Shown here in pieces: positions 1-11,600 of a stretch of DNA of 64,000 nt (position 1 is the first letter of the stretch; every line of letters starts with the position of its first letter). Origin of the DNA: Dactylis glomerata. Its lineage: Eukaryota > Streptophyta > Magnoliopsida > Poales > Poaceae. A model generated the notes under the pieces. It made no database searches, was not told where the DNA came from, and worked only from the letters and a program-made list of their open reading frames with translations. Where the stretch lies: contig QXEO01000548.1 of the NCBI GenBank assembly GCA_007115705.1, positions 9,188,383-9,252,382 on the forward strand. Reading direction: 5' to 3'. The position numbers and the translations under genes were made by a program.

Positions 1-20
1 AAAGCACAGTAACAGTGTAC

Positions 21-3000
21 CTCTCCCGGGGTTTCAAGAAGGGGCTGCTTATCTGTTGATCCAACAACTAGATCAGGATGGTAATCCCCAATGGCTGTGT
101 ACCTAAAGGGACACAATTGAAATAGACCTTGATATTACTTGAATAAAAGGACACAATTGAAATAGAGCTTGATATTACTTGAATAAGGAAAATAGCAACA
201 AAAAACAAAGCATTAGCTGGGAAAACTCTTGTACAGTTGTACCTGAGCTAAGCAAATAATGTTCAAATAAAAGGAAAAGAGGGGAATGATGATCATAATA
301 TTGACTAAAGGTCGATCCATTTCTATCATGGAACTTAATATAATCATGGAAAATTAAAACACACATAACTGACAGATGACGACCAACAAGGTCAATGCAG
401 CTAGGTCATAATAAATGGTAAATGGACATCAGATTTGTTAAACAGTCGCATATAACTATTGTACCTCCTCTCGAAGATGACCAGGGTGGTTGGTTCATCT
501 GAAGTCATAGAGTGCTTCATGTTTGCAGGAAGATAGGCATAAGAGTCTACCTGCAATCACCGTCAAGACATTTAGGGTGTGTTTGGTAGCCCGGTTATAC
601 TATCCCAGCTCATACAAGCTGAGTGCAGCTAAGCTGACTCCATACAAATTTGCTTTTTGGTGTTGTGTTTGGTAGCCCGTATAAGCCGAGCCGAGCTCAG
701 CAGAGATATTGTTTGGTAGCTAGTATGACTTCAGCCCTGCCCTATAAAAATAAAACGCCATCCGGTCCCTACAAAGAATTTAGAAAAGCAATCGGGTCCT
801 TAGAACGTCTCCACATGCTCCGGCGCTGTTGCCGGCGAGAGGAGCTGCCGGCAAGCTCGGCGGCGGCCCTGGCCGGTGCGGGGCGGCGCTGGCCGGGGCG
901 AGGCGGCGCTGGCCGGGGCGAGGGGGCGCTGCTCTGGCGCGGGTCGGGGCGGAGCGGGGCGGCGTTGGTCTGGCATCGGGACGGGACGGGGCGGCGCTGG
1001 TCTGGCGCGGGGCAGGCCAGGGCGGGGTGGCGCGGGGCTGGCCGGCGTCGGAGGAGGCGGTCGGCGTCGGAGGAGGCGGCGGCCGGCGTCGGAGGAGGCG
1101 GTCGGCGTCGGGACGGGCGTCGGTTCTAGCGCGAGGTGGAGAAGGCGCAGAGAGATTGGTTTGGGGAAATGGGTGTGGGGGTCTGAGACCCCTACGGGCG
1201 TGGGCACGAGCGCGGGGCGCGGGGGCAGCGTCTCGGCCGAGTTGAGCCCTGCCCACCTGCGAAGCTCGAATCGAGCTTCTCAACCGGGCAGGGCTCGGAG
1301 GCTGTTTTCGGTCGAAGTGGGCACTGCCCACACACGCGGACCGGGCTAACAAACAGCAAAATTTCGGACGAGGTGGGAATATCTGAGTTGGGCTGGGCTA
1401 CCAAACACGCCCTTATCAAACCAAACTATCCTGGTCAAGATTTACTTCTCAAAAGCTGGTAAACAGGGACGACAGTAAAAACATGATAAAGGAAAGAACT
1501 CCATTCTTTCAGGAGAAAACTTATATGCCACAGGATAGTTCCCAAGAACTATGATGCAGTGCAGTGTCTATTGAATGTTCCCTTATGTGCTCCTTTAACA
1601 CATTACATGTTTTGTCAGTATTGACTACATTCCATGAGTAAAACCATAGTGGGCCTTTGCAAAGACCATTTTGCCGCAATGAACATCACAATCGAGTAAA
1701 ATAAAGGAGCCAAAGGGATTCTATTGTTTACTGCCGTCGAACCTTAACTGATAAGTGGCAATTCTGTTCATTCAGTTATGTCAAATACTAAAGATAATAC
1801 TGGATCTGCAAATTTATCATATCAAAGACAGTTTCTGTTTTGTAAGTTTGTCCGTTATTATCTTTGAACTTCAATGTAAAATCAGCATCGACTCTCAGCC
1901 TTTATTAAGCTTTATTATTTTTGCAAGTTCGCGAAAACATGCTATGGCAATAATAACAGCAAAACCAATACTAGAATACTAGTTAGACCCAGAAATATGA
2001 TGCTGACTAGAATAATAAATACTAGATATAACTAGAATAAGAACACCAATTTCATGTAAATTACCAACAGAGACTGGGTTGTTTCGCTCTCCAGAGACAA
2101 TGCAATGCTGCCTTGAAGTACAAAGACAAGCCTGGAAATAGAATGGGAGCACTAGAAATCTCAGTTAAGGGAGTGGTGCTAATTCCAAGTCAGATAGAAA
2201 ATGGAGCTGACAAGTGCATTACTTCATCCGTTAATCTATGTAAGGCACAATATATCAACTAAATTTCTCCGATATTGAACCCTGCCTGTTAATTTCTTCT
2301 ATAACATGTTGTCCATAACAACAAAATCATGAACATAGGGCAGTACACTCAAATAAGAATCAAAAGATATCAGTTTTCTGCCGCAAAACATCCATATTGT
2401 TCGTCGAACATTAGAAGTTCAGCTGTCAAAATACATGTGTGCCTTGTAAGGATCGATGCACCATTTGTCACCTAATATTAATGTCAAGCATGCATGGGCA
2501 TTTAACTAGTGGATTAAGCATTGAACCTTTCAACATCTTTCGGTGGTAGGGCTGATTTTGATCCATCTGCATAATACAACAAATAACTTATTTAGGTTTT
2601 TTACCAACAAAATCGTAAGCTCCAGCAGAAATAAATATGACATGTGATGATGTGGAACAAAAATAGGATTTTTAACTTAGAGCTGCAAGCTTGGCATGTT
2701 TGCCCAACAATGTGATAGGACAGATCCAAATCCACAAAAGTTGTCCATGCCAAAAAAAAATACTATGAATAAACATCTTGTCATCCATCTTGATCATTTA
2801 ACCATTATACTAACTAGTATTTTTATTCATATGAGTTGATACATGCAGTCACATATGATTATACCATTCCTTGTAACCACATGACAGTAAACAGGAGAAA
2901 TAAGATATATATGCAGTCACATATGATTATACCATTCCTTCTAACCACATGACACTAAACAGGAGAAATAACATACCTTGCATGTTTGCCAAGTACATAG

Positions 3001-6000
3001 TGAAGTGTGCCCCAAGAGCTGGACTAATCAAATATGCTCCTAACGTGTTGGTCCTGAAGATAGTAGATGAATGGTGTTAACACAGGTTCATAACGTCCAT
3101 ATAAATTAGAAAGTACGCAGGAAAGGCAGAGCCATACCAATCAGGCAAAGGACTGAATACATGGCTTTCTGGTGTTATTAAAGCATGATCCTTCTTGTAA
3201 ACACTACGCGTGAAGCCAGGTAAATCTGTACATCCTCAAAAAGAACAATATTAGCACGAACTGGACAGTATAAAAGCATCCATCTCTACAAAAATAAACT
3301 CACAGCTTAATCTCTACTACTTATAAAGGCACAAACATGTTTTGATACAATTGATCACATCCGTCCAACACCCCCAATCAAACGGACTGCGGCGTTCCAA
3401 TGTTGAGCACAACTCAACACTATTTCAAAATCCGGATCTCCATCTAATAAAACGTTCCTCAATTAGTGCCCCGCTAATTACTCTGAATGACAGCTTTATT
3501 TTCTCCTCTTTCCCAACAATCCCCTCCTCTCGAGCTGAGACGACTGCCGCATCTGGCTGGCGTCGTCCTCTGCATCCCGGGATGTTTACGTCAACGAGGG
3601 GCTAGGGGGCAAGAGAAGGAATCGGCGGCCGGTTATGGTGGTCAACCTCGGCGGAGACCCGCGACGCGTCGAGGTAGTCGACGTGACGGAACCTACAAAT
3701 CAGGTATCTCTGCGGCGCATGGAGGTAGTCAGCACTACGGCGCCTCCAAGTTATGTATCTCCGCCGGCGACGAATCCTCCTGTAAGAAGGGGGGAGGGCA
3801 GCACAGTAATCTGCCGCCGTTCCTATCTAGCCTCGCCGTGAACGAAATAGAACACATGAATCCAATTAGAAGCTCATCGTCCTGCCCCGCTACCGCCCAT
3901 CAAGGCCGCTCCCACCTGGAGCCGCCTCTAGCCTCCTAATCTGTCACCGTCCCCGGCCGCCTCGCCACTCTCGCCTACGCCTCTGTTGGCCGTCCCCAAC
4001 TTCTGCCCCAGTAAGCCATCCCATGCCGCAACCGAGGAGTGACGAGAGCTAATTTCTCAGCCGGAAGATCTGCTCCTCACGCCAATCCCCATCAACATAT
4101 AGTAGTCTACTGTGAGACTAGGACGATTGGTGATTTCCTCAAGTTGGCTTTCTTAGAACCTGAATTGATGCGTTTTCTTATTAGATTAGCTTCTATCCAT
4201 CAGCTGATGTACCCAGCAAAATCAATTCCATGGACGGAATAAACTGTAGAAACACCTTCAGTTTTCGCATTATGTATTGTAGGCTGTAGTTTTTTTTTTT
4301 TACAAAAATGTAGGCTGCCGTTTCTCTCAGGATTTATCTTCTTTTTGGCTGCCTTCTTCGACCTCTGTTCCTACCAATGCCAAGTAGGAGGCGGGGCGTC
4401 GTCCCTCATCACCTGCATCGGGTGTGCTTACAAATTTTGTGGACGAAGGCAGCAGCGATGCTTCAATGGAATTACAAAATCAAGGTCGTAGAGAAGCTTA
4501 AGAACAGGTTTGGAAATACAACTTACATGTATATATTCAGTTGGCTTCATTAAAATGCGACTTTTGAGCGAGTTATCTTGCACCTCATACCGTCTAATTA
4601 TGTGTGTATTCAGTTGGCTTCATTATGTGTGTCCTTCTGATATGGTACTAATTTAAGATCATTTTTATTACAGGACTTATGGCAATATGTATATCTGAAA
4701 TTGTATACCGCTGCACTTCATACCGTCTTGTAGGTACTAGATTATATACTATATCTAGAATTATGAACGGCGTGGAGAACACGAAGCCGGAGGAGCGGGG
4801 CGTGCCTTTATGTCGACCGCGTCGACCAGTACCAGTTCTCTCACGATATTGCCAAGCTCAACCCCATCATCTGCCACACACGCTACAAGACCCAGTTCTG
4901 CCTCACGGTCATTAGATAGCGCTGCATTCTAAATTCCCAATCATGGCATCCTTGCTCTGTTCTAGGTGCATGCGTCAGAACAGTGGGTACTTACATGGTA
5001 GGTGTCTTTTTTTATTTACTTTCTAATATGACTTGTAATGCCCTATGTTTTTCTATTAGTATGATTTCATTCTAAAATTATGAATATCTTGAAGTTGTGG
5101 AAATTTTGAAATCCTATAGATTAGGTTACTAGGGCTTGCATCTGTGGCTAGGATTTTTGTATTTGTCTTTATGTTCAGATTTATGGGGTCTAATTCATGG
5201 AATCAACTACAATTCATTGATACCTTTTGTCTGCCATGGGATTGAAGAGGGAAAACTTCGGTTAGCGAAGCGAGCTGGATGTCCACAAATCAGCAACTGC
5301 GGCTACATCGACAAGAGCATTGGTACGATCGGAGTTTACTGCTTGAGCTTGTCGACATGAAGAGGAATGTGAGGAATCATATTCTTTGAAAATGGCAAGA
5401 CAAATCTCCATAAACAGTGATGTAGCAAAGGTGTCCTAGGTCCCAGCCATTTAGAATTACGAAGTATAGTTATATATCATGTTGGTTGATGCTCATATGG
5501 AAGTGCGTCATTATAACAAAATTATATAAAAATTATGTGTCATTTTCATGAAGAGCTGATTGATAAGTTGAGACGCGCGTGCGCGTGCATGGCTACTAGT
5601 AGTAAATGGTAAAGAAACTCTCAAAGCTTTTAAGCGTATGCATACAGACATAAGCATAAATTGGAATGGATTATATAAGATTCTTAGGAAGAGTGTCATA
5701 AGATTATCTATATTAGTAATCTTGAGGCCAGTCTAATCCAATTTAAGTAAAAAGAGACAAACTAGAGAGCATGCAGATGATATAATTCTAGTTCAACTCT
5801 CATACAAGTGGATGATGAGAACCAATAGTTCATGAGCAATCAAGCATGAGCAGTACCTTGTGTATAGCTCAACTGGACTCAAGTCTCACTCATACCAGAA
5901 CTCCCTGTAGGAACAACATGATCTCCCGTAACATGGGGAATATTCGAATGTCGGCCTAGTTTTCCCCACATATGCACCCATGCCACACTCGCACCCACCA

Positions 6001-6830
6001 TTGATCTAGAATTATATCCACGGTATTACCAAATCATAAACAGTTTTGCTAACTCACAGTCGACTAATAATTAAGTTAGAGCTCAGTCGGACCCTCAGCC
6101 TTTGGATTCGAATCGTGATTCGTGCTAGAGGTGAGTTGCAACTGAAATTTTTCCAGTTGCAAAAATATATCTCACGCAGTACAAAATCATAGGATGACGT
6201 CACTTGACTGAGAATTAGATGCACCCAATCATAAAAACCACCACCAAATTGCAGTCTCGGTCCCACATCCAATGGAAGAGCTCGTATGATCTATAAAAAT
6301 GTAGGAAACACTGGCTGCTACAGCACCATGGGAAATTGGGAAGCACATCATACAGGACAAATGTGTTATACAAACCGGATGGTACAGACATGCAGGCGAC
6401 CTAGTGTGCACGCAAGAATCACGCGTTGCATCATAATTCATACGGTGCTTGATATGGTTAAGAATCAAAACTCGTTAGTCTTGATTTTTCACTAACCGGT
6501 GGTCATTTACATCTGGTTTATACAAAACAGCAATAGCAACATTTCCTACGGTCACGGACACACCCTAAATCAGCAAGCAGAATCACGCAGGAAGTGAGAT
6601 GAAACGGCTCGTCCGAGTGTGGGCGTGCAGAGAGGTGTACCTTGTAGGTGCACAGGCGCGAGGGTGGGGTTGGTGACCTTCCAGTAGAGCGGCGGCCCCT
6701 GGGAGCAATCGCTGGACGGTTCCGCCGAGCAGAACCCCTCACCGGCGCCGGCGGCCGCCGCGCCTACGAGGGAAGCGAGCGGCACGAGCGCAAGCGCGAG
6801 CAGGAGGAGATGGTGGCCTGCGGGGAGCAT
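21..6830 (-). CDS. UGLYAH: (S)-ureidoglycine aminohydrolase, 5' seven exons (3' end outside window)
   Basis: Converts (S)-ureidoglycine to ureidoglycolate plus ammonia in the ER, late in purine/allantoin catabolism; a bicupin Mn enzyme. Exons on the minus strand by GT-AG joins that keep frame: 6830-6641, 3225-3138, 3053-2977, 2566-2527, 2131-2065, 550-465, 102-21 (630 nt, 210 codons). The plant enzyme is about 300 aa, so some 80-90 codons lie left of the window. The start at 6830 opens a signal peptide (LLLLALALVPLASLVGAAAA). Then come YWKVTNPTLAPVHLQ, DLPGFTRSVYKKDHALITPE, SPLPDW, TNTLGAYLISPALG, MYLANMQ, LPPKDVERLVFVLQGS, VDSYAYLPANMKHS, LVIFERR and GSTDKQPLLETPGE, all family hallmarks recalled from Arabidopsis At4g17050. 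The first cupin is covered; the second is mostly missing. No stop or frameshift is seen. Intron 1 (3226-6640) is swollen by a Helitron-like insert, intron 5 (551-2064) by a MITE. Confidence 0.5.
109..188. repeat. 40-bp tandem duplication in intron 6 of UGLYAH
   Basis: Two near-identical 40-bp units, 109-148 and 149-188, beginning GGACACAATTGAAATAGA. They differ at about one or two bases. They lie a few bases upstream (gene sense) of the exon 7 acceptor at 105-103, so the duplication covers the likely branch-point and pyrimidine tract. Confidence 0.5.
575..1412. mobile_element. PIF/Harbinger-type MITE with GC-rich core, in intron 5 of UGLYAH
   Basis: Terminal inverted repeats of 18 bp with one mismatch: GGGTGTGTTTGGTAGCCC at 575 and the reverse complement of GGGCGTGTTTGGTAGCCC ending at 1412. 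They are flanked by a TTA duplication (572-574 and 1413-1415), which is the PIF/Harbinger signature. The 838-bp element encodes no transposase. The terminal motif recurs inside the left end near 664-680 and 710-720 (GTGTTTGGTAGCCCGTATA, TTGTTTGGTAGC). The core at about 830-1260 is very GC-rich and built of degenerate GCGCTGGCCGGGGCGAGG and GGCGTCGGAGGAGGCGG units. These make long open frames on both strands that are not genes. Confidence 0.5.
2843..2971. repeat. Direct duplication (about 61 bp, period 68) in intron 3 of UGLYAH
   Basis: Copies at 2843-2903 and 2911-2971, both starting ATGCAGTCACATATGATTAT and ending AACAGGAGAAATAA. They differ at a couple of bases (TTGTAACC/TTCTAACC, ACAGTAA/ACACTAA). 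The second copy nearly touches the exon 3 donor (2976-2975 on the minus strand). Confidence 0.5.
3311..5599 (+). mobile_element. Non-autonomous Helitron candidate in intron 1 of UGLYAH
   Basis: Starts with TC directly after A (TCTCTACTACTTATAAAGG at 3311) and ends with CTAG (5596-5599) directly before T. This is the A|TC...CTRR|T insertion expected of Helitrons. A perfect 5-bp-stem hairpin (ACGCG-CGTG-CGCGT, 5573-5586) sits 9 bases before CTAG, the usual place for the 3' hairpin. No Rep/helicase ORF is present. The interior has short GC-rich, gene-like patches: 3490-3840 around the TCTCCGCCGGCGACG stretch, and 4763-4918, where one frame reads YVDRVDQYQFSHDIAKLNP and stops. These could be captured gene fragments; I could not assign them. 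The call rests on end structure only. Confidence 0.5.
4533..4632. repeat. Short duplicated motif inside the Helitron candidate
   Basis: The motif TATTCAGTTGGCTTCATTA occurs twice, near 4535-4553 and 4607-4625, with CTCATACCGTCT between and CTTCATACCGTCTTG again near 4717. It looks like a small local duplication with no coding meaning. Confidence 0.5.
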
Positions 6831-8893
6831 CTCGCGCAGCGCGGGGTGGCGTGGAGTGAGGCCGCGAGGTTGTAGGAATGGGACTTGGGGAGAGGGAGGA
6901 GGGGACGGCGACGGCGGAGGAAGGCCCGTCGCGACTCGCGAGTGGAGTGGAGCGGGTGATGGGATGAGCCTCAGCGCTCAGCGCACCCGTGTGGCCGTGT
7001 GTTGGTTGGTGGTGGACTGTGGCTCATTCGCGGGCCCCACGGCGATGACTCGGATTCCACGAGACCTTTTTGCTTTCGTGCTCTACTATTGGGCCATCGA
7101 AAAACTTTTACATGGAGTTTGGGTAGTGTTTTTCAGACACACCAAAGAGAAAACTTTCTTTAAAAAACCCAAATAGATCACCTAATTATTATGATTTAGA
7201 TTAAAGGGCCAATATGGCCCCCCAGTTTTAGAAATAGAAGTCAGCTATAAAACTACACCCATACATCCACACTGGCGTCGCCATTCAACGTCAACACACT
7301 TAACAGAGCGCAAAGCCCCTCTAACTATTTCAAGCTGAAATTGAGTTTATATAGCAATAAACAGTTCAACCTAACTAGAACCAGAGAATACAAGAAAATA
7401 AACTTGTATGGTTATAGTTTTGCTTTTAACATAAGCTATATCATGTATTTGCATCAACGAGCCATACTATTTTCTTTTTGTGGACGGTATACCTCTTATC
7501 TGATAATCTATAGAGCTATCCATAAAGGCCTTCGCTAAGAAAAGTTGCTAGGAAAGTTTACATCTGAACTCTCTAAATTATTAATATTTTACACATAGAT
7601 TTTCATAATTACTTCTACATGTTGTTTTCTTGAACATGTCTTATTTCAGCGCACCTCTCCATATGCGGATTGTCAGAAGATCAAGTCTGTAACACTTGTG
7701 TGCACTCTCTATTTATTTGTCTCGTGCACAGCTTGATAAAATGGTGTTATGACTACAAAGGATAAATCTAGAGAAGAGAGCAACACGAGCTTGGTTACGT
7801 TGTTGAACCATACCTATCTCTCAATTAACAAACCTTTTATACTTTTGGTAAATAAGATTGTCAGGATTAGGTAGTTGAGGGAGGCTAAGTTATGAAAGAA
7901 GAGTGGAACTTATAAGTAGAGACAAGAAAAGTGAGTGCAACCTTTCGGTCTCAGGCTACATGTAGCCTGATTGTTTTTTTTTTTTTTAAAGGGATAGGGC
8001 ATCTCAATCTAAAGTCCAAAGTAGTCAATGATGTATTTTACTAGTGTGCAAAATCTCAACGTACAGTACTTTGTATTCTAGCCTACGCAAAAAGAAAATG
8101 ACAGAAGTTTGCATATGAGGGTAATGGACAGTGCACATTTTCAAACACCAATTTTTTTAGATTTTTTGCAGCATAAGGTGCAAAGGATTTCACGTTGAAA
8201 TTTTGCACACGAAAAACAATGTACCTCAAGACGGATTATTTTTTTGATTAAGTCAATGTCTTCATGGTAACTTCGTAAATTTTGGTTCATTGTTCGTAGG
8301 CGTTACATGCGCATGTGGTGTTCAAGTAACAGTACAATGACATTGTACTTGGTGTTTCTAAACTAAATGAAGAAGACATATTTGACATGGGTGTGGACAA
8401 ATGGAGCTCCATGGAACCTTTCTTTAAAAAAAGGTATTCTGAAGATTTTAAAATTCTAGCCTAGATGTAGATAATTATGTACTTTACCAAACTCGAAATA
8501 CCTTATGTTTAGAGCTATGCAAAAATGTCAAAAGCTGTTATCTATAGTAATGAGCAACCCAAAATATTGAATCTCTTAAACTTTTCTGATTTTATCATTT
8601 TTTGTATCCTAAATATAAGGTATTTCAAGTTATTATTTTACGTGTTGGTAGACTATATATAGCATCGTCTACATGTAGAATTTTGTTTTAGATTTTTTTG
8701 GAACAGTTTCTAAATTTTGAAAGAAAACAGTCTTTATGAAGCTCAGTCTCCATTAGAGGTTCCCGTATTTTTTTATCCACCTGAGTACTATTGTTTGTCA
8801 TTGTGTTATGTTGTATAGACGTCGTTTCTACACCTGCTGGAGCCCATATGGTGATAATTTAAACATAGAAAATAATCATCTCTGTCACGTCTG
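6831..8893. other. Intergenic AT-rich DNA upstream of UGLYAH
   Basis: The 5' flank and promoter of UGLYAH must lie at the left of this stretch. It is GC-rich to about 7000; I see no convincing TATA box on the minus strand close to the start codon. From about 7950 the sequence is AT-rich and looks like old class II transposon DNA: poly-T/A runs, and the motif ATGGAGCTCCATGGAACC near 8402. No coding frame is supported. Confidence 0.5.
7951..7970. repeat. Perfect 20-bp palindrome
   Basis: TCAGGCTACATGTAGCCTGA equals its own reverse complement. It is followed by a run of T and could form a cruciform or short hairpin. It may be a fused pair of short inverted termini. Confidence 0.5.
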
Positions 8894-8894
8894 C

Positions 8895-10480
8895 TGTGAT
8901 GACCCAGCATACCACTGCATGTGTAGTATGCAAGTCGTTGACATAACACCAATGAAACACCGTCTCACTAGTATTACATCGATCAGAGTAGTATAACAGA
9001 AACATCGCAGGTCCAAAGTATGTCTATAAGATTATAATTTCATCATACAGAAGATCTTCAGAACCTCCTCAACAGGTAGAGGTTTAGTCCTGACGACTAC
9101 AAACAAGAAATAATATACTGAAGACTAAACTAGAGCTACAACTAATGCAGTTGGCTTACTACAGATTAGCCCTAGCTACTTAGGTTCTAGGATTAGGGAG
9201 TTGGATCCCTTCTATTCATATTCTAGTTTTCCTCCAATCTTGGTATAGTTGTTGACTCCATTGATGATTCTGACATTGGTAGAAGGCTTCATCTTCATCT
9301 TCAGTGTCTCGAGGTTACCTCCTTGTGTTGCCTCCAATCTAAGCAAGGGTTAAGAGGGAGTGGGATGAGTAACGAGCGTTACCCAGCAAGTTCATATAAG
9401 GGATAAGGTGTTTGATGCACTATCTACAGCCTTAGACCCAAGAGTCATTTGGCAATGCAAGTTTTTGTAAACATTTCTTCAAGAAGTTGCTTTTATTCAG
9501 AAAAACTATGTCCGTCAGCCTTCACAGGTTGATTAGAGCTTCGATGGGCTCCTTTCCTGCCGCGTTCGCAGCTCCTTCCCAGAATAGGGAGTATCCAGAT
9601 ACTTTCATACACTCTGCAGAGGTGGTCACTTGTACCCATGAGATCAAAGCCTTGCTGCACAACCGGGCGATCTTTCCCGTCCATACTTCCTTGGTATGGG
9701 GCCCAGTCGATGATCCAAGCCAATCACCGTTCTTCTCCGCGACCCCGCAGACCCACCCATTTGTAAGTCCATCCTCTCCTATACCACATATGTAGACTGA
9801 TTGGTGCACTGGTCCTTCCCCTTTACACTATGGACGACCCCATAGGTAGACTAGCCCAGACCCTGGTGCCCGCTCCTATACAATATGGGTAGACTGACCC
9901 GGATGACCGTTACAATCCATCATAGATCAATTAGCAAGTCTGTCCCCCCTATACTATAGGTAGACTAGCAGGAACATATTTCCCCCCTTTACCTTATAGT
10001 AGCCTAGGCAAGACAACCGTTGTTACCGATCCGTTGGCATGCGAGAGGAAAAAGATACAGCTGACTTCTCCGTCCCATTTCAGATCTCATGGTTGACCGT
10101 AATTTACGGCGCTAGAATCACTAGCGACATTGGTTGTTAAGTCCTAGGGTTCACTTTCCCGAACAAATGGAACCTCCACCACAACAATCATACCATGGTT
10201 CCATTTGCCAGCCATCCTAGGTTACCACCACTCGGGTCGATAACCAGCTAATCATGTTAATTATGAAAAGAGAACCTTTTGCTTTTCAATGCAGTAACAA
10301 TCATACCACCGGTATATTTGCAAGTAATTTGCTAAAACTAAACAAGAGATATGAGCAAGAGTGAACTTGCCTTTTTGACCGCAAGATTATGTGAGTCAAG
10401 GTCTTCGATACGATAGAAATCCCAATTCTGAAATTATGTTGTGGTTGGTCTAAGAGACATAGAGTTTTGGATATAGAGTT
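8895..10480. repeat. Probable degraded LTR (Gypsy-like), boundaries uncertain
   Basis: The stretch begins TGTGATGACCCAGCATACC and has features I associate with large Triticeae Gypsy LTRs: a GGGATGAGTAACGAGCG...CCCAGCAAG block (about 9360-9400), a GGTCACTTGTACCCATGAGA block (9623) and ACTCGGGTCGATAACCAGCTAATC (about 10230). The open frames at 9487-9809 on both strands sit inside this non-coding repeat. No target duplication or partner LTR was found, so it may be a solo or truncated LTR. No gag or pol. Confidence 0.5.
9786..9975. repeat. Degenerate minisatellite-like GTAGACT repeats
   Basis: GTAGACT recurs at 9792, 9846, 9889 and 9960, each time after a CTATAC..TATG-like block and before CC-rich spacer. 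The spacing is irregular (about 54, 43 and 71 bp). It lies inside the LTR-like stretch. Confidence 0.5.
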
Positions 10481-11600
10481 ATGAGATCATGCGAACTTAT
10501 CTCTCCCCGTCATACGGATAAGATACAAGCAAAGTCTCTATCTCTTTAAATATACATGAAGCTCTTAGAAAGTGCTGTGGGAGAATTGTGATAAGTTTGG
10601 TCCATGGAGAAGGCCAACGCACCATGGTTCTGCTATATTTATTTTTTGAACAAGGGAATGATCCCGAAGGGGTCCCGAAGCTGCTTTTATACGGTTGGAG
10701 TACAAATAACATAGAGGACCTCATAAAAAGATAAATTATAGTAGAGTCCTTAACTTTTACAAAAAAGGACCTCAAACAAATAATTAGAAAGTAATCAGGT
10801 CCTTCTCCACTGTCGAGCTTGCCCCTGCGTCTGCCTATGCCGTCGCTGGGGACAAAACCACTCGAACAACATGCAGCCGATGAGCGCCACAATGAAGTGA
10901 TGAAGATCTTCCTAGTTGGTATTATACCATCCAGGTAGAAGAAGAGCTCAAGGTGAGCCAAGCACCAAAGCGAGGAGTGGCCTCTCCAGCCGAAGATAAC
11001 AATGACTTCATGTCGCCTCTGTTTGGGAACTCCAGTGATTGTAGCTTCCAAAGTGTGTGAGCAAGCACACACTCCTCCTTCCCGAAGAGCTTATGGAACC
11101 AACCACGAAATCAACCCTCCCTCCTCCTTGTCACCACCACCATGACAATGTAGAAGAGGAAGAAAAGCCAGATCCCGTCGGTTCTGGAACTCCGCATGAA
11201 CATCCCCCACCACAGGAGGGTAGAGCCACCATCGTGATGCAGATGTCGCATTGCTTCTCCACTCCCCTCACCTCCACTTCCGGCGGGCGAGAGAAGATGC
11301 AACACACAACACATCACATCGCTCTGCCTTTTCCCCCTCTCCTCCATGGCTGGCCGAGAAAATCTTCACCGCAACACTCCTTAACATCTTGAGGTAGTCG
11401 GCGACCAAGATTTCATTCGAGGATATGGTGGTCCTTCTCTCCACTCCTTGCCCCGGCTAGAGAAGCAACAATTCAAAGGAAGAAAAGCCCTAGAAATCCA
11501 TGGATCTGGATGCCAAGATCCGAAGCTCCACTCCAATTACTAGACAAGAAGCCCCCCTACCGATAGACTACCACTACACCTACTACTACGAATGGCGGCA
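10481..11600 (-). repeat. Degenerate retroposon-like repeat (minus sense)
   Basis: Read on the minus strand, the block runs from about 11600 (motif CATCCAGATCCATGGATTTC) to an A-rich end near 10640 (GTTCAAAAAATAAA). This has the shape of a decayed non-LTR or processed retroposon. The 191-codon minus frame at 10497-11072 has no recognisable domain and crosses the A-rich tail, so I do not call it a gene. The family is not identified. Confidence 0.5.

Noticed and set aside
650..1352. Several overlapping 130-190 codon open frames on both strands
   Set aside because: They come from the GC-rich repeat core of the MITE: low-complexity Gly/Arg/Ala/Pro translations, open in many frames at once, inside an intron.
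9487..9809. Open frames of about 100 codons on both strands
   Set aside because: They lie in an LTR-like repeat, are open on both strands and have no domain.
10497..11072. 191-codon minus-strand frame
   Set aside because: No recognisable domain, and it runs through the A-rich tail of a decayed retroposon-like repeat.
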